A stretch of 64,000 bases of DNA, from NCBI GenBank assembly GCA_030005635.1, contig JARUHP010000002.1, positions 158,892 through 222,891 of the forward strand, in the 5' to 3' direction. Within the stretch, counting starts at the first letter, position 1; each line of letters starts with the position of its first letter. The position numbers were made by a program, and so were the translations under genes. The notes beneath the pieces were generated by a model, which did not search any database, was not told where the DNA came from, and saw only the letters and a program-made list of their open reading frames with translations. Source of the stretch: Deltaproteobacteria bacterium IMCC39146. GTDB taxonomy: Bacteria; Desulfobacterota; Desulfuromonadia; Desulfuromonadales; BM103. Positions 34,606 through 44,098 of the stretch are shown here, piece by piece.

Positions 34606-35379
34606 TCACAGTCGGCTGTTGGCGCGATTCCTGGCGCGTTGCTTGAGCTGGTTGTTGTGACTCTTGAGATTCGTCGAAAGCTGGTCAGCTTCTTCTTCTG
34701 TGAGCAAACCCTTCTCAATAAAATAGTGACCGAGTCTCGTTTGCAATGAACGCTGATATTGCACGAGTGCGTCAACCTGGTGAGGTTTGAGAAAACCGAG
34801 TTCAATCGCTCTTTTACCGAAGCGCGCGGCATGGCCACGGTGCTGCAGAATTTGGCTTACCTTGGTATCTGAGAGCCAGTCCCACTTCTGGGCGAGGGCG
34901 CCGAGCGTTGGTCTCTGCCGTCTTTGCCAGACCAGGGCTTCGATCAGTTGCTGATAGGTGACTTTCCCCTGGTAGTAGCTGTACATGCCGAACACCAGCG
35001 GGATCGATGGTATCTTCGAGGGCCTGGCGTGTGGTTTCTGCTGCTTGCGTTTCTGGGTCGTAGTGTTGCCCCGGTGGGCAGTCGTGTGCGAAGGTCTTTT
35101 TGCAGAGACGGTTTTGCGACTGACATGACGATTCTCAAGAAACTCGATAATCAGGTCGTAGGCTTGGCGGATTTCCCGGAATCGTTCAGTCTGCTGGTTG
35201 CGGATACTCTTTGAAGAGCTTGCGTGAGCATCGGGATGATGTGCTTTGGCCTGACTGCGGAAGGCGGTTTTTGCACCGCTTGGCTGCAGGTAGTTGAGAA
35301 AATCACGAGACAGGTTGACCTCTTTCCCGAAGAGGGCTCGGCAGGCATTAAAAACAGCTGTTTCAGAATGTAAATGCAT
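34606..35379 (-). CDS. J-domain protein with C-terminal helical region, unknown function
   Basis: A 257-residue protein. Residues about 30-85 form a divergent J-domain with HPD in KAHHPDAHA and a second half FREIRQAYDLIIEFL. A basic Lys/Arg/His linker (about 90-125) follows. The C-terminal half (IPLVFGMYSYYQGKVTYQQLIEAL, then ARFGKRAIELGFLKPHQVDALVQYQ and LGHYFIEKGLLTEEE) looks helical with repeated GFL-like segments. Presumably recruits DnaK, with an unknown client. It converges on epmB with only 4 bp between stops. Confidence 0.7.
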   Translation of the reverse strand: MHLHSETAVFNACRALFGKEVNLSRDFLNYLQPSGAKTAFRSQAKAHHPDAHASSSKSIRNQQTERFREIRQAYDLIIEFLENRHVSRKTVSAKRPSHTTAHRGNTTTQKRKQQKPHARPSKIPSIPLVFGMYSYYQGKVTYQQLIEALVWQRRQRPTLGALAQKWDWLSDTKVSQILQHRGHAARFGKRAIELGFLKPHQVDALVQYQRSLQTRLGHYFIEKGLLTEEEADQLSTNLKSHNNQLKQRARNRANSRL

Positions 35380-35521
35380 AGTCAGCCAAGGCCTCTATCA
35401 AGTTGATGTCCCTACCTTTTTTATAGCCTTTCGGCAAGGGGAAAAACAAGAGACTTTTCCTCGGAACTAATAATTTTCGGGTCTATAACCCAAACAAAGG
35501 GAATACATCTTTACAGCAAAA

Positions 35522-35689
35522 CTAGGAGGCTGTCGGGCTATACGGGCCGAAGTGAAAATTCGGAAGTTTGAGGACATATTTTGGCTCATTTGAGGGTAAT
35601 AGCCGTAGCTATTGGGCGAAAAGGAGCCGAAAGATGAACCAAACAGCCGGATTTGCAGCCGCTTCATGGATAGTCCGACAGCCTCCTAG
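35522..35689. repeat. MITE-like ~168 bp long palindrome
   Basis: Terminal inverted repeats of 20 bp (35522-35541 and 35670-35689) with one mismatch, CTAGGAGGCTGTCGGgCTAT versus its complement. Most of the interior also pairs, so the whole element is an imperfect hairpin centred near 35605 (aatagc / gctatt). No coding capacity. Appearance is that of a non-autonomous mobile element. Confidence 0.8.
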
Positions 35690-35710
35690 GTAAGAGCTGA
35701 AATCAAAAGA

Positions 35711-35821
35711 TCAACGCAAAGGCGCTATGAAAAGCCAAGAAAGACGCAAAGGGTGATATTGTCGCATTTTGAAGTGGTTTTCTTTGCGGGCTTTCTCTAC
35801 ACCTTCGCGCCTTTGCCTTAA
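35711..35821. repeat. Dispersed ACGCAAAG palindromic repeat, copy 4
   Basis: The left arm tcaacgcaaaggcgctatg and the following aaagacgcaaaggg pair with the right arm ttctttgcgggctttc and ttcgcgcctttgccttaa. A degraded fifth copy follows at 35890-35940. Confidence 0.72.
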
Positions 35822-35889
35822 ATACTTACAACCTCTGTTTGGGTTATAAATCCGATAATTTAAACGTTCAAGCTAAAAGTGGTGGGTTA

Positions 35890-35940
35890 TTAACACAATG
35901 ACGCAAAGATTAAGAGCATTGGTATTACCTTTGTGCAAGA
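35890..35940. repeat. Degraded ACGCAAAG repeat, copy 5
   Basis: ttaacacaatgacgcaaag on the left and acctttgtgcaag on the right are recognisable as one eroded copy just downstream of epmA's 3' end. With the preceding elements, the whole 35380-35991 gap is repeat sequence; I see no gene in it. Confidence 0.5.
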
Positions 35941-35991
35941 GGTCAAGCTCATTTCTTGAAACTATATCGCTCGATTTCACGATTGCTTTGA

Positions 35992-36906
35992 TCACAAATC
36001 GTCAGGACCAAAAGCAACGACATCGTCAATCTTTTCTGCCTCTGTTATTAGCATGATCAGGCGATCAAGGCCGAAGGCAATTCCGGCAGCCTCTGGCATG
36101 GTCGCCAGCTCTGCAAGGAACTTTTCCGGGAGAGGGTAGGGTGCCTTGCCAGCCGTGCGCCGCAACTCTTCGTCCTCTTCAAAACGGCAGCGTTGTTCCT
36201 TCGTATCAGTCAATTCCGAAAAGGCGTTAGCCAGTTCCAGTCCGTCGATGTAAAGTTCGAAACGCTCAGCCACATGTGGCTCTCCTGGCTTGGTGCGGGC
36301 CAGGGCCGCGAGGCTGCTCGGGTACTCGGTCAGAAATGTCGGTTTCTCTTTGCCCAGGTGCGGTTCAACCTCACTGGTCAGAATCTCTTCGAAACAGTTT
36401 GAGGCCAGGGCTTCGTTCAGCCCCATTGACGCATGTTGGACAAAGGCTTCAGCCACCGTCAGCTTCTGCCACGGCATCGCCAGCTCGATCGTGCGTCCTT
36501 CTCTGTAAAGCTTACCCCCCGGAACCAGAACAAACAGTAACTCCATACATTCATTCATCAGCGCGTTGTAGTCGATTCCGGTCCGATACCATTCGAGCAG
36601 GGTGAACTCCGGCAGGTGAAACTGACCGCGTTCACCCTCGCGCCAGACCCGGCAGACCTGGAACAGCTGCTCGTAACCAGCAGCCAACAAGCGTTTCATG
36701 GCCAGCTCGGGCGAAGTGTGTAATGCGCAGCTGCCGCTGGCAACGGCGTCGATGTGCGGCTCGGGGGCGTTGGCCGGAATGCGATGAGGGGTCTCCACCT
36801 CGAGGTAGCCGCGATCGATAAAAAAGCTGCGGATGCTTTGAATGATCTGCGCCCTTTCGGTGAGTCTTTGCCGCTTCCGGGACAAAGCCCAGTTTGGTTC
36901 GCTCAT
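35992..36906 (-). CDS. epmA: EF-P lysyl-lysine ligase (EpmA/PoxA/GenX, truncated class II LysRS paralogue)
   Basis: A 304-residue class II synthetase catalytic core without an anticodon-binding domain. Motif 1 is in RSFFIDRGYLEVETPH, motif 2 in FQVCRVWREGERGQFHLPEFTLLEWY and motif 3 in AAGIAFGLDRLIML. EpmA attaches (R)-beta-lysine to the conserved Lys of EF-P. The gene start overlaps the RND pump gene stop by 4 bp, so it is the last gene of the efflux operon, an unexpected transcriptional link. Confidence 0.93.
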   Translation of the reverse strand: MSEPNWALSRKRQRLTERAQIIQSIRSFFIDRGYLEVETPHRIPANAPEPHIDAVASGSCALHTSPELAMKRLLAAGYEQLFQVCRVWREGERGQFHLPEFTLLEWYRTGIDYNALMNECMELLFVLVPGGKLYREGRTIELAMPWQKLTVAEAFVQHASMGLNEALASNCFEEILTSEVEPHLGKEKPTFLTEYPSSLAALARTKPGEPHVAERFELYIDGLELANAFSELTDTKEQRCRFEEDEELRRTAGKAPYPLPEKFLAELATMPEAAGIAFGLDRLIMLITEAEKIDDVVAFGPDDL

Positions 36907-39900
36907 GATCCTTCCTCGTCAGACACTGCACCGAAAACTCTGCTGTACCATAGCAGGACATCGTCTACCAGCAAGTAAAGACTGGGCACCAGCAACAGGG
37001 TGATGACCGTAGCAAAGAGGATGCCGAAGCCCAAGGAGAGAGCCATCGGGATCAGGAACCTGGCCTGGCGGGAGGTTTCGAAGATCATTGGCGCCAAACC
37101 GCCGAAGGTAGTCAGGGTGGTCAGGATGATCGGTCGGAAACGGCGGGCGCCGGCGTCGCAGACTGCGGTAAAGGCAGAGGCTCCTTCGAGGCGCTGACGG
37201 TTGGCGTAGTCGATTAGCACCAGGGAGTCGTTGACCACAACGCCGGAGAGGGCGACGATGCCCATCATACTCATCAGGCTGAGACTGTAACCCATTATCA
37301 GGTGGCCGAGAACGGCACCGACCACACCGAAGGGAATCGCCAGCATGACGACCATCGGCTGGCTGTAGCTGCGGAAAGGGATTGCCAAAAGAAAGTAGAT
37401 AGCGATCATGGCCACGAGAAAGCCGTTGGCCAAGCCACCGGTGCTCTCTTTCATCCGGGCCTGGCGGCCCTGATAGCCGTAGGTCAAACCGGGGAAGTCC
37501 TGGGCCAGTTCGGGTAGTATCTGGCTGTTCAATGTGGCCAGAATCTGACCCGTCTCACTGATCGGTTCGACGCCGGCGGAGACACTGACCGTGCGCCGGG
37601 CCTCGCGGCGGTTAATGGTCGTGTAGGCCCGGCCACGGGTCACTTCGGCGACCTCAAAAAGGGGTACGAAGGTGCCCGCCGGCGTTCTCAGCATCAGGTT
37701 TTCGATATTAAACTCACTGCTTCTTTCGTTCTCTGGCAGACGTACGCGTACCGTGACCTCGTTGCGGCCGCGCTGCTGGCGCAGGGCCGTGGTGCCCGAG
37801 AAAGCATTACGTACCTGGCGGGCGATGTCACGCGAGGTTAGCCCCAGGCTTTCTCCCCTCGGTGTGATGCGGAAGTCGAGTTGCTCTTTTCCCGGGGTGA
37901 ACCCGTCATCTACATCCTTGACGTTAGGGAACTCGGCCAAACGCTCCGCCAGGGTCGCACTGGCCCGGTCAAGTACATCGGTATCACGATGCGAAAGTTC
38001 AACGGTCAGAGCTGCCCCTCCTCCGGGACCGCCACGATCAGATTCATAGCGTAACGACTCCAGACCGATAATCGGACCGACCTCTTCTCGCCAGAGTTTC
38101 GTCACGGTTCCTGTGTTCAGCGGGCGCACGTTAGGCGGTGTCAGATAGGCTGTTACGCCGACTTCTGACTCATTGACCTCTGCATAGATACCCTGCAGGA
38201 GTTTGTCGCCACCATTTTCCGCCGCCATTCTTTCAATGCCGCTAACCAGTCGCTTCTGAACTATTTCAGCTGCGGAGAGTGTGCTCCCTGCCGGCAGAAC
38301 AGCGGTGACCACAGCGCGATCCGATTCGACCCTTGGCATCAGAATCATGCCGATACGACCACTCATGACATAGCTGAGAATGATCATCAATACAGCCATG
38401 CCGATGGCAACAGTCAGGCCGCGCCAGCGGATGCTCAACTCCAGTAGCGGGCGATAACGACTATCGATGAAACGCGAGACCTTTGCGCTGAAGCTCTGCT
38501 GCCACTCGTGCAGGCGCGCGGTCAGCTTGCTGGCCGGGGAGCTGCGGGTATGGGCGAGGTGAGCCGGCAGAATAAAGAGAGCCTCGACCAATGAGATGGC
38601 AAAGACGGTGATGACCACCACGGGGATCGCCTTCCAGATTTTGCCCATGACTCCAGGTACAAAATAGAGCGGCATGAAGGCCACGATATTGGTGAGAATG
38701 GCAAAGGTGATGGGTATCGCAACCGTACGGGCACCCAGGACCGCAGCCTTGATCATGCCGTGGCCGCGTTGACGATATTCGTAGATGTTCTCGCCGGCCA
38801 CGATCGCGTCATCGACCACGATCCCCAGAGCGACGATAAAGGCGAACATGGAGACGATATTGATCGAAACACCCAATGCGGGTAAAAACAGCAGGCCGCC
38901 GAGGAAGGAGATAGGGATCCCCATGGTCACCCAGAAGGCGAGTTTGAACTCGAGAAACAGGCCGAGCAGTAGCAGGACCAGACAGAGGCCAATGCCGGCA
39001 TTCTTTAACAACAGGTTAAGTCGTTGCTCGTAAATCTCCGAGCGGTCCCGGTTGATGTCCCAGTCGATACCCTCTGTAATGTCGGCTTCAATTTCGGTCA
39101 TGGCGTTACGCACCGCCCGCGAAACACCGACTGGGGTCTGATCTCCAACCCGGTAGACATCGAGTCCTATGCTGCGCTGACCGTTGTAAGTGGCGAACCG
39201 GTTGCTGTCTTCAAAGGCCTCACGGACTGTCGCGATATCTTCAAGCCGAACGACCGTACCGTCAGAGGCACTGATGATCGGGATGCGGGCAAACTCTTTG
39301 GCCCAGTCACGGCGATCTGTTACGCGGAGCAGAATGTCGCCGCCGTCGGTTTCGACCGCTCCACCTGGAACATCCGTCGAGGCAGCGTCTATGGTGCGTG
39401 CTATATCGTCGAGGGTGAGCTTGTAGGCGCGAAGTTTTTCTTGCGGTACATCAACATGGATCTCCAGGTCGCGCGCGCCTGAGAGGTCGATCTGAGTAAT
39501 TTCAGGGTCCTGGAGTAGTCGGTCGCGAACCTGCTCAGCCGTTTCACGCAGGGCGGCTTCGGTGGTGTTGCCGTAAAGTTGGATGTTGAGCACTTCGCGG
39601 CGGCGGGCCACCAGCGAAACCTGAGGTTCCTCGGCATCATCAGGGAAGCTGCGAATGCGATCGACCTCCTGCTTGATATCTTGGTAGACTTTTTGCTGAT
39701 TTATGTCGGTCAGCAGCTCGATGCTCACCGATCCGCTGCCCTCACCCGCTCGCGAGGTCAACTCCTTGATGCCTTCCAGGCCGCGCACGGCTTCCTCGAC
39801 TACGAGCACGATGCCCTGCTCAACCTCTTCTGGGCTGGCCCCCGGGTAGGCGACGCTGACCGTAACCCGGTCGAGCTCGAACTCGGGAAAGACCTCTTTC

Positions 39901-40028
39901 TTGATCTGTCCAGAGACAAAGAACCCACCCATTATTAGGGCAATCATCAGCAGGTTGGGCGTGACCCGGTTATAGACCATCCAGGCCAGGGGGCCGCGCT
40001 GCCAGCGTTCTTTTAGCTTCGGCTTCAT
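36903..40028 (-). CDS. RND-family efflux pump inner-membrane transporter
   Basis: A 1041-residue AcrB/MexF-like proton antiporter with 12 transmembrane segments and two large periplasmic loops. The proton-relay Asp pair is in [17 protein letters not shown], and the second-half TM signature is [13 protein letters not shown]. The N-terminal [19 protein letters not shown] with [26 protein letters not shown] matches the hydrophobe/amphiphile class. It follows the adaptor gene with a 4-bp overlap. Substrate cannot be predicted. Confidence 0.95.
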   Translation of the reverse strand: MKPKLKERWQRGPLAWMVYNRVTPNLLMIALIMGGFFVSGQIKKEVFPEFELDRVTVSVAYPGASPEEVEQGIVLVVEEAVRGLEGIKELTSRAGEGSGSVSIELLTDINQQKVYQDIKQEVDRIRSFPDDAEEPQVSLVARRREVLNIQLYGNTTEAALRETAEQVRDRLLQDPEITQIDLSGARDLEIHVDVPQEKLRAYKLTLDDIARTIDAASTDVPGGAVETDGGDILLRVTDRRDWAKEFARIPIISASDGTVVRLEDIATVREAFEDSNRFATYNGQRSIGLDVYRVGDQTPVGVSRAVRNAMTEIEADITEGIDWDINRDRSEIYEQRLNLLLKNAGIGLCLVLLLLGLFLEFKLAFWVTMGIPISFLGGLLFLPALGVSINIVSMFAFIVALGIVVDDAIVAGENIYEYRQRGHGMIKAAVLGARTVAIPITFAILTNIVAFMPLYFVPGVMGKIWKAIPVVVITVFAISLVEALFILPAHLAHTRSSPASKLTARLHEWQQSFSAKVSRFIDSRYRPLLELSIRWRGLTVAIGMAVLMIILSYVMSGRIGMILMPRVESDRAVVTAVLPAGSTLSAAEIVQKRLVSGIERMAAENGGDKLLQGIYAEVNESEVGVTAYLTPPNVRPLNTGTVTKLWREEVGPIIGLESLRYESDRGGPGGGAALTVELSHRDTDVLDRASATLAERLAEFPNVKDVDDGFTPGKEQLDFRITPRGESLGLTSRDIARQVRNAFSGTTALRQQRGRNEVTVRVRLPENERSSEFNIENLMLRTPAGTFVPLFEVAEVTRGRAYTTINRREARRTVSVSAGVEPISETGQILATLNSQILPELAQDFPGLTYGYQGRQARMKESTGGLANGFLVAMIAIYFLLAIPFRSYSQPMVVMLAIPFGVVGAVLGHLIMGYSLSLMSMMGIVALSGVVVNDSLVLIDYANRQRLEGASAFTAVCDAGARRFRPIILTTLTTFGGLAPMIFETSRQARFLIPMALSLGFGILFATVITLLLVPSLYLLVDDVLLWYSRVFGAVSDEEGS

Positions 40029-41272
40029 GGTTTGATTGTCTCTTCAGCCGCGGGGCTTGACGTCTCAGCCTCTTTCAGCCGTAAGGTCATACCCTGCACC
40101 GGGGAGGGCAGGTTGGTTGTGATCAGCTTCTCGCCATGGCTCACACCACCGGTGACCAGAACCTGATTTTGGCCGCGAAAAGCGATTTCCACGGTGCGTA
40201 TGTCGAGGCGGCCTTCATCATCCATGATCCAGAGCTGCTCGCCGTTATGGATAAGGTTACGTTCGATGGCCGCGGCTTTCGGCAGAAGCTTCCCTGCGAT
40301 TTCGACCCGGACGTAGCTGCCAAGCAGGAGCGTTGGCTGTTCCGACGAGGTTTTTTGCAGGGAGAGAGGGTCAGGGATTTCCGCCAGCAGCTTAGCCATG
40401 CGACCATTCTCTTCAACCATAGCCGTCAGGCCGACTAACTGGCCGCTACGGGAGCGGTTTGGCCCCCAGGCGACGGAGTCGTAGATACGTACCGGGGAGC
40501 CGGAAGCGTTGTCCTCTTGACCGATGCTGATCCATTGCAGTTGGCTGGCTGGGATCGGGGCTTCAACCCAGTAACTGTCGCTGCCAACCAGCGTTGCCAG
40601 TGTCGTGGACGGTGAAACGCGCGTGCCGAGGTTGACTTCACGAGACATGACCACGGCGTTGAAGGGTGCTCTGACGGAGGTTCTTTTCAAGTCCAGCTGT
40701 GCCTGCTCGAGCCTTGCCCTGGCTCCTTCGAGAAGCGCCCGACTGTTTTCAAGCTGCGGTTCTCTGAGCATCAGCGTCTTTTCCGCTTCACTGACGCTCT
40801 CACCAAGCAGTTCGTATTCTTTCTGTGCGACCCGCTGGCGGCCCAACTCCAGCTGCATGTCTGATTCAACTCTGGCCACCTCGCTGGCGAGTTGCCTGAC
40901 CATAAGCTGGTAATCACTGGGGTCGATGGCGAGCAACTCTTCGCCTTTGTTAAAGCGTCCGCCCGGGATCAGGGTTGCGCCTACCTTGATGATCTCACCG
41001 CTGACCCGTGGTTTGAGAGCGACTTCGCGCTGTGGCTTGACCGTTCCCATAACGCTGACAGTTGTCGTGTGAGAGCCTAACTCGATGGGGCGCACATCGA
41101 CCAGAACGGCATTGCGCGTCTTTGCTCGGGGTTTGGCTTTTGGACCTGACTGCATCATCCAAACTGCGACTGCTACGCTGATGACGACGACGATGACCGG
41201 CAAGAACAGACGCAATAGGTTGGTCTTGACCTCTTCTCCGGGAGTCGATGGCTGGTGTTGCTGTGGACTCAT
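40025..41272 (-). CDS. RND efflux periplasmic adaptor (membrane fusion protein)
   Basis: About 415 residues. One N-terminal membrane anchor (LFLPVIVVVISVAVAVWMM) is followed by a lipoyl/barrel-sandwich half (ALKPRVSGEIIKVG), a long coiled-coil hairpin (about 130-200) and the second lipoyl half (RTSVRAPFNAVVMSREVNLGTRV). C-terminal beta domains complete the fold. The ATG at 41272 is favoured by AAGAGG 8 bases upstream over the GTG at 41281. It links the pump and the outer-membrane channel of this operon. Confidence 0.93.
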   Translation of the reverse strand: MSPQQHQPSTPGEEVKTNLLRLFLPVIVVVISVAVAVWMMQSGPKAKPRAKTRNAVLVDVRPIELGSHTTTVSVMGTVKPQREVALKPRVSGEIIKVGATLIPGGRFNKGEELLAIDPSDYQLMVRQLASEVARVESDMQLELGRQRVAQKEYELLGESVSEAEKTLMLREPQLENSRALLEGARARLEQAQLDLKRTSVRAPFNAVVMSREVNLGTRVSPSTTLATLVGSDSYWVEAPIPASQLQWISIGQEDNASGSPVRIYDSVAWGPNRSRSGQLVGLTAMVEENGRMAKLLAEIPDPLSLQKTSSEQPTLLLGSYVRVEIAGKLLPKAAAIERNLIHNGEQLWIMDDEGRLDIRTVEIAFRGQNQVLVTGGVSHGEKLITTNLPSPVQGMTLRLKEAETSSPAAEETIKP

Positions 41273-41273
41273 G

Positions 41274-42707
41274 CTATTCACCTCTTAAGGGCGCTTGTTC
41301 AGGTTGTCGCGTCATCTCCCATCCGCCAGCTAGAGCCCGACAGAGGTTAACACGGTTTTCAAAAAGTTCACGCCTGGCTGTAAGTCTGGTGCGCTGCAGG
41401 CGTTGTTCCGAGATCAGGGAGGTGAGGACGCGTTGATAATCCTCTGCACCGTTGAGATAACGATCGCGGATGCGTTCAGTGGCCTGGCCTGCCAGTTCCA
41501 ATTGACGATCAACGCTGATCAAGTACTCGAGCTGTTTTTCTTCGCGGGTCAGGGCGTCTTCGACCTCGAGCAAGGCGTCGAGGACGGTCTGGCCATATTG
41601 ATGCAGAGCCTCGGAGGCGACACTTTCGGTGCGCTCGACCTCTGCGCGTCTTCGCCCGCCGTCAATAATGGGCGTCAGCAGGTTGGCTGCCAGTGAGGCC
41701 AACCAGTCGTCGAAAAGATTCTCGATGTCTTCGCTCGTCGTGTTGGCGCGGCCGGTCAGGCTGAGACGGGGAAAACGATCTGCAACGGCTGCGGCGACCA
41801 GCTTGTCGGCCGCTTGCAGTTTTAGCCACGCGGCGCGCACGTCGGGGCGTTTCTCGATCAGGTCGCTCTGTAGTCCTGTCGCCGGTAATGGCGGTAGCTC
41901 ATCGAGACTTTCTGTTGTCGCCTGGGTGAACCGGGTCGGGGAGATGCCCAGTAGAATCGCCAGTTGATTCTGGAGAACCTGTGCCCGGCCAGCAGTCAGT
42001 GCGAGTTCGCCGCGCTGGGTTTCCACTACCTGGCGTTGTTGCAGGACGTCGGCGATACCCACCTGGCCTGTGCGGAACTGCAGACTGATAATCTCCAGGG
42101 TTTTTTCGTTGGTCCTGATTTGCTGACCAAGAATATCAACCTGGCCACGCTGCTCAAGGAGTTGGAACCAGGTGGCAGCGACTTGAGCAGAAAGCGTCAA
42201 GGCTGCGGTCTGCAACTCCTCTGTGCTGGCCTGTGCATCCAGCGCTGCGGCGGCACTGATGGAGTCTATTCGACCCCAGAGATCGACTTCATAGCTTGCG
42301 GCCAGACCAAGGCTGTAGCTTTGCGAGGAATCGGTACGGGAATTGATTCGTGATTTTTGTGTGCCGACCCCGATGTCGCCATCAATCTGCGGCACGAACG
42401 CCGCCCCTGCTTTGCGTGCTACAGCATAGGCCCTGTCGACACGATCCCACGCGGTCTGCAAATTAAAGTTTCCTGAAAGGGCACGGCTGACCATGATGTT
42501 GAGTGTTTGATCCTCGAAGGTCAGCCACCATTGTTCAGGGAGTTGTTCCTGCCCCGAGCCGGAGAAGTTTCCCTGCGGTTGAAGGGGAGGGGTTTGACGG
42601 GAAACCTGTGGTGAGCACCCGGTCAGGAGCAGCACGATAATTGTCAGGCAGGTCACGAGAGATCGTCTACCCGGGCTGCTGAAGGATTGTTTTCCTTGGC
42701 TCGACAT
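41274..42707 (-). CDS. TolC/NodT-family outer-membrane efflux lipoprotein
   Basis: About 477 residues. A lipoprotein signal with lipobox LLTGC is followed by NodT-type outer-membrane factor repeats: two pairs of long helices, with LGLAASYEVDLWGRI marking the first beta segment and NLLTPIIDGGRRRAEVE the second. It is the first gene of the tripartite efflux operon. The ATG at 42707 with AGGAAG upstream is chosen over the GTG at 42716. Confidence 0.92.
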   Translation of the reverse strand: MSSQGKQSFSSPGRRSLVTCLTIIVLLLTGCSPQVSRQTPPLQPQGNFSGSGQEQLPEQWWLTFEDQTLNIMVSRALSGNFNLQTAWDRVDRAYAVARKAGAAFVPQIDGDIGVGTQKSRINSRTDSSQSYSLGLAASYEVDLWGRIDSISAAAALDAQASTEELQTAALTLSAQVAATWFQLLEQRGQVDILGQQIRTNEKTLEIISLQFRTGQVGIADVLQQRQVVETQRGELALTAGRAQVLQNQLAILLGISPTRFTQATTESLDELPPLPATGLQSDLIEKRPDVRAAWLKLQAADKLVAAAVADRFPRLSLTGRANTTSEDIENLFDDWLASLAANLLTPIIDGGRRRAEVERTESVASEALHQYGQTVLDALLEVEDALTREEKQLEYLISVDRQLELAGQATERIRDRYLNGAEDYQRVLTSLISEQRLQRTRLTARRELFENRVNLCRALAGGWEMTRQPEQAPLRGE

Positions 42708-42783
42708 GATGGTCACTTCCTGAAGAAATGTTTTGTCTTGTTTGTATCCACATATTCTAGACGAATCAGTAGCAAAAAAGTTT

Positions 42784-42810
42784 AAAAAAAAACGCCCGCA
42801 AGCGGACGTT
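42784..42810 (-). terminator. Terminator of efp
   Basis: On the minus strand AACGTCCGC / GCGGGCGTT is followed by seven or more Ts, about 27 bp after the efp stop codon. Confidence 0.88.
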
Positions 42811-42836
42811 CCTTTAATTTCTTATCGATTGAAAAT

Positions 42837-43400
42837 CTATTCTTTAACGCGAGTCACATATTCGCCGGTGCGCGTGTCGATCTGAATCAGGACACCTTCA
42901 TCTACAAAAGATGGTACCTGCAAGGTGTAGCCAGACGCTACGGTTGCCGGTTTGTTGTTGCCGGCAGCGGTGTCGCCTTTAACCCATGGATCGGACTGGG
43001 TGACGCGCAGATTAACGAAGATGGGCAGGGTGACGCCGATGCCGCGCTCGCCATGTAGCAGGACCTTCACTTCCATGTTGTCGACCAGAAAGTACTTGTC
43101 GTCGCCGAGAACTTCTTCACTGATCGAAGTCTGCTCGTAAGTCTTCTGGTCCATGAACACGTATCCGCTCTCATCCTGATAGAGGTACTGCATGTCGCGT
43201 TCCTCCAGGCTGGCCGGTTCAAAACTCTCGCCGGAACGGTAGGTGCGATCGAAGAGTGAACCGGTGATCATGTTGCGCAGTTTGCACTTGTAGAGAGCCT
43301 GGCCTTTGCCGGGCTTGGTAAAATCAAACTGAACGATGACGTGAGGCTCATTGTCAATCATCAGCTTGATGCCTTTTTTCAGGTCTGCACAGCTATACAT
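42837..43400 (-). CDS. efp: Translation elongation factor P
   Basis: A 187-residue, three-domain EF-P that relieves ribosome stalling at polyproline. The tip loop reads FTKPGKGQA with Lys32 at the position of E. coli Lys34, the residue that receives (R)-beta-lysine, consistent with epmA and epmB nearby. The C-terminal OB domain has GYTLQVPSFVDEGVLIQIDTRTGEY, split as in the family. It has its own promoter region and terminator. Confidence 0.96.
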   Translation of the reverse strand: MYSCADLKKGIKLMIDNEPHVIVQFDFTKPGKGQALYKCKLRNMITGSLFDRTYRSGESFEPASLEERDMQYLYQDESGYVFMDQKTYEQTSISEEVLGDDKYFLVDNMEVKVLLHGERGIGVTLPIFVNLRVTQSDPWVKGDTAAGNNKPATVASGYTLQVPSFVDEGVLIQIDTRTGEYVTRVKE

Positions 43401-43663
43401 TGGGAAACTCCTTCAGGACTTAGGTACTCTTTGTTACGGAGTGCTGATTTTATACACAAAAGACCGGCGAGTGTCATGGTTTTTTTGCTGAAAGGCGAGG
43501 GGCCACTGTTATTGTTTGCATCGTCAGACTTTAGTCTCTGAGGGTCTTGCCTGCTGTCTCTAACGTAAGGCTCTTCATTGACCTGACCCCATACTGATGT
43601 AGACTTGAAGTGTATTAATTTGAAAAGAGTTGTCTGAATCCGTTGTTTTAGGGAGTGATCGTG

Positions 43664-43867
43664 ATGCCGTATCGAGTGAATGTGGAATTGAAAGATGGTG
43701 CTGTCTGCCAGATGGCCAAAAAAGCTTTCAATGTGTTTCTATCGCTGGACAAGGTTGCCAAGTTCGAGCGATCCAATGGCTGGATTGATGTAGAGAAGGA
43801 TCCTATGAGGGACTTGAACAGGGAGAGCGGTTACCCCCTGTTTGCTGATCGTAGAAGTACTGGTTAA
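43664..43867 (+). CDS. Small hypothetical protein
   Basis: 67 residues (MPYRVNVELKDGAVCQMAKK...), hydrophilic with one Cys, no recognised domain. GGGAG lies 8 bases upstream of the ATG at 43664; a GTG at 43655 would overlap that ribosome site. FNVFLSLDKVAKFERSNGWIDVEKDP looks like a folded alpha/beta segment, and codon use resembles its neighbours. The flanking gaps of about 230-260 bp hold nothing I recognise. Confidence 0.5.
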   Translation: MPYRVNVELKDGAVCQMAKKAFNVFLSLDKVAKFERSNGWIDVEKDPMRDLNRESGYPLFADRRSTG

Positions 43868-44098
43868 AGTCCTTACATTTACTTGTAGTAAAGAGCGACG
43901 ACTTTGGTCTCCTGCTTCAGGTGGCCATAATTATTTGTCTCCCTTTGTTCAGCACCTGGTAGCAAATCATCCCCATCGATAAGAACTCATTTCCGGTTTA
44001 CCCCTCTGTGTCCTTGCTCAAATCCAACTTCACTGCCCGACCAACTTGTGTTACATTGCCGTCCCTGTTAAAAATGATTTCCAGAAGGAGAAGTATAT

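Larger units (their letters stand above)
35484..35848. repeat. Outer inverted repeat enclosing two other elements
   Basis: TATAACCCAAACA (35484-35496) and TGTTTGGGTTATA (35836-35848) are a perfect 13-bp inverted pair. Similarity extends outward (a CGG triplet and A/T-rich flank on both sides). Between them lie the ~168 bp palindrome and ACGCAAAG copy 4. The layout looks like nested insertions. Confidence 0.6.

Noticed and set aside
35711..35940. CRISPR array suggested by repeated acgcaaag units
   Set aside because: Units are short, inverted and irregularly spaced, with no constant repeat-spacer pattern and no cas genes.
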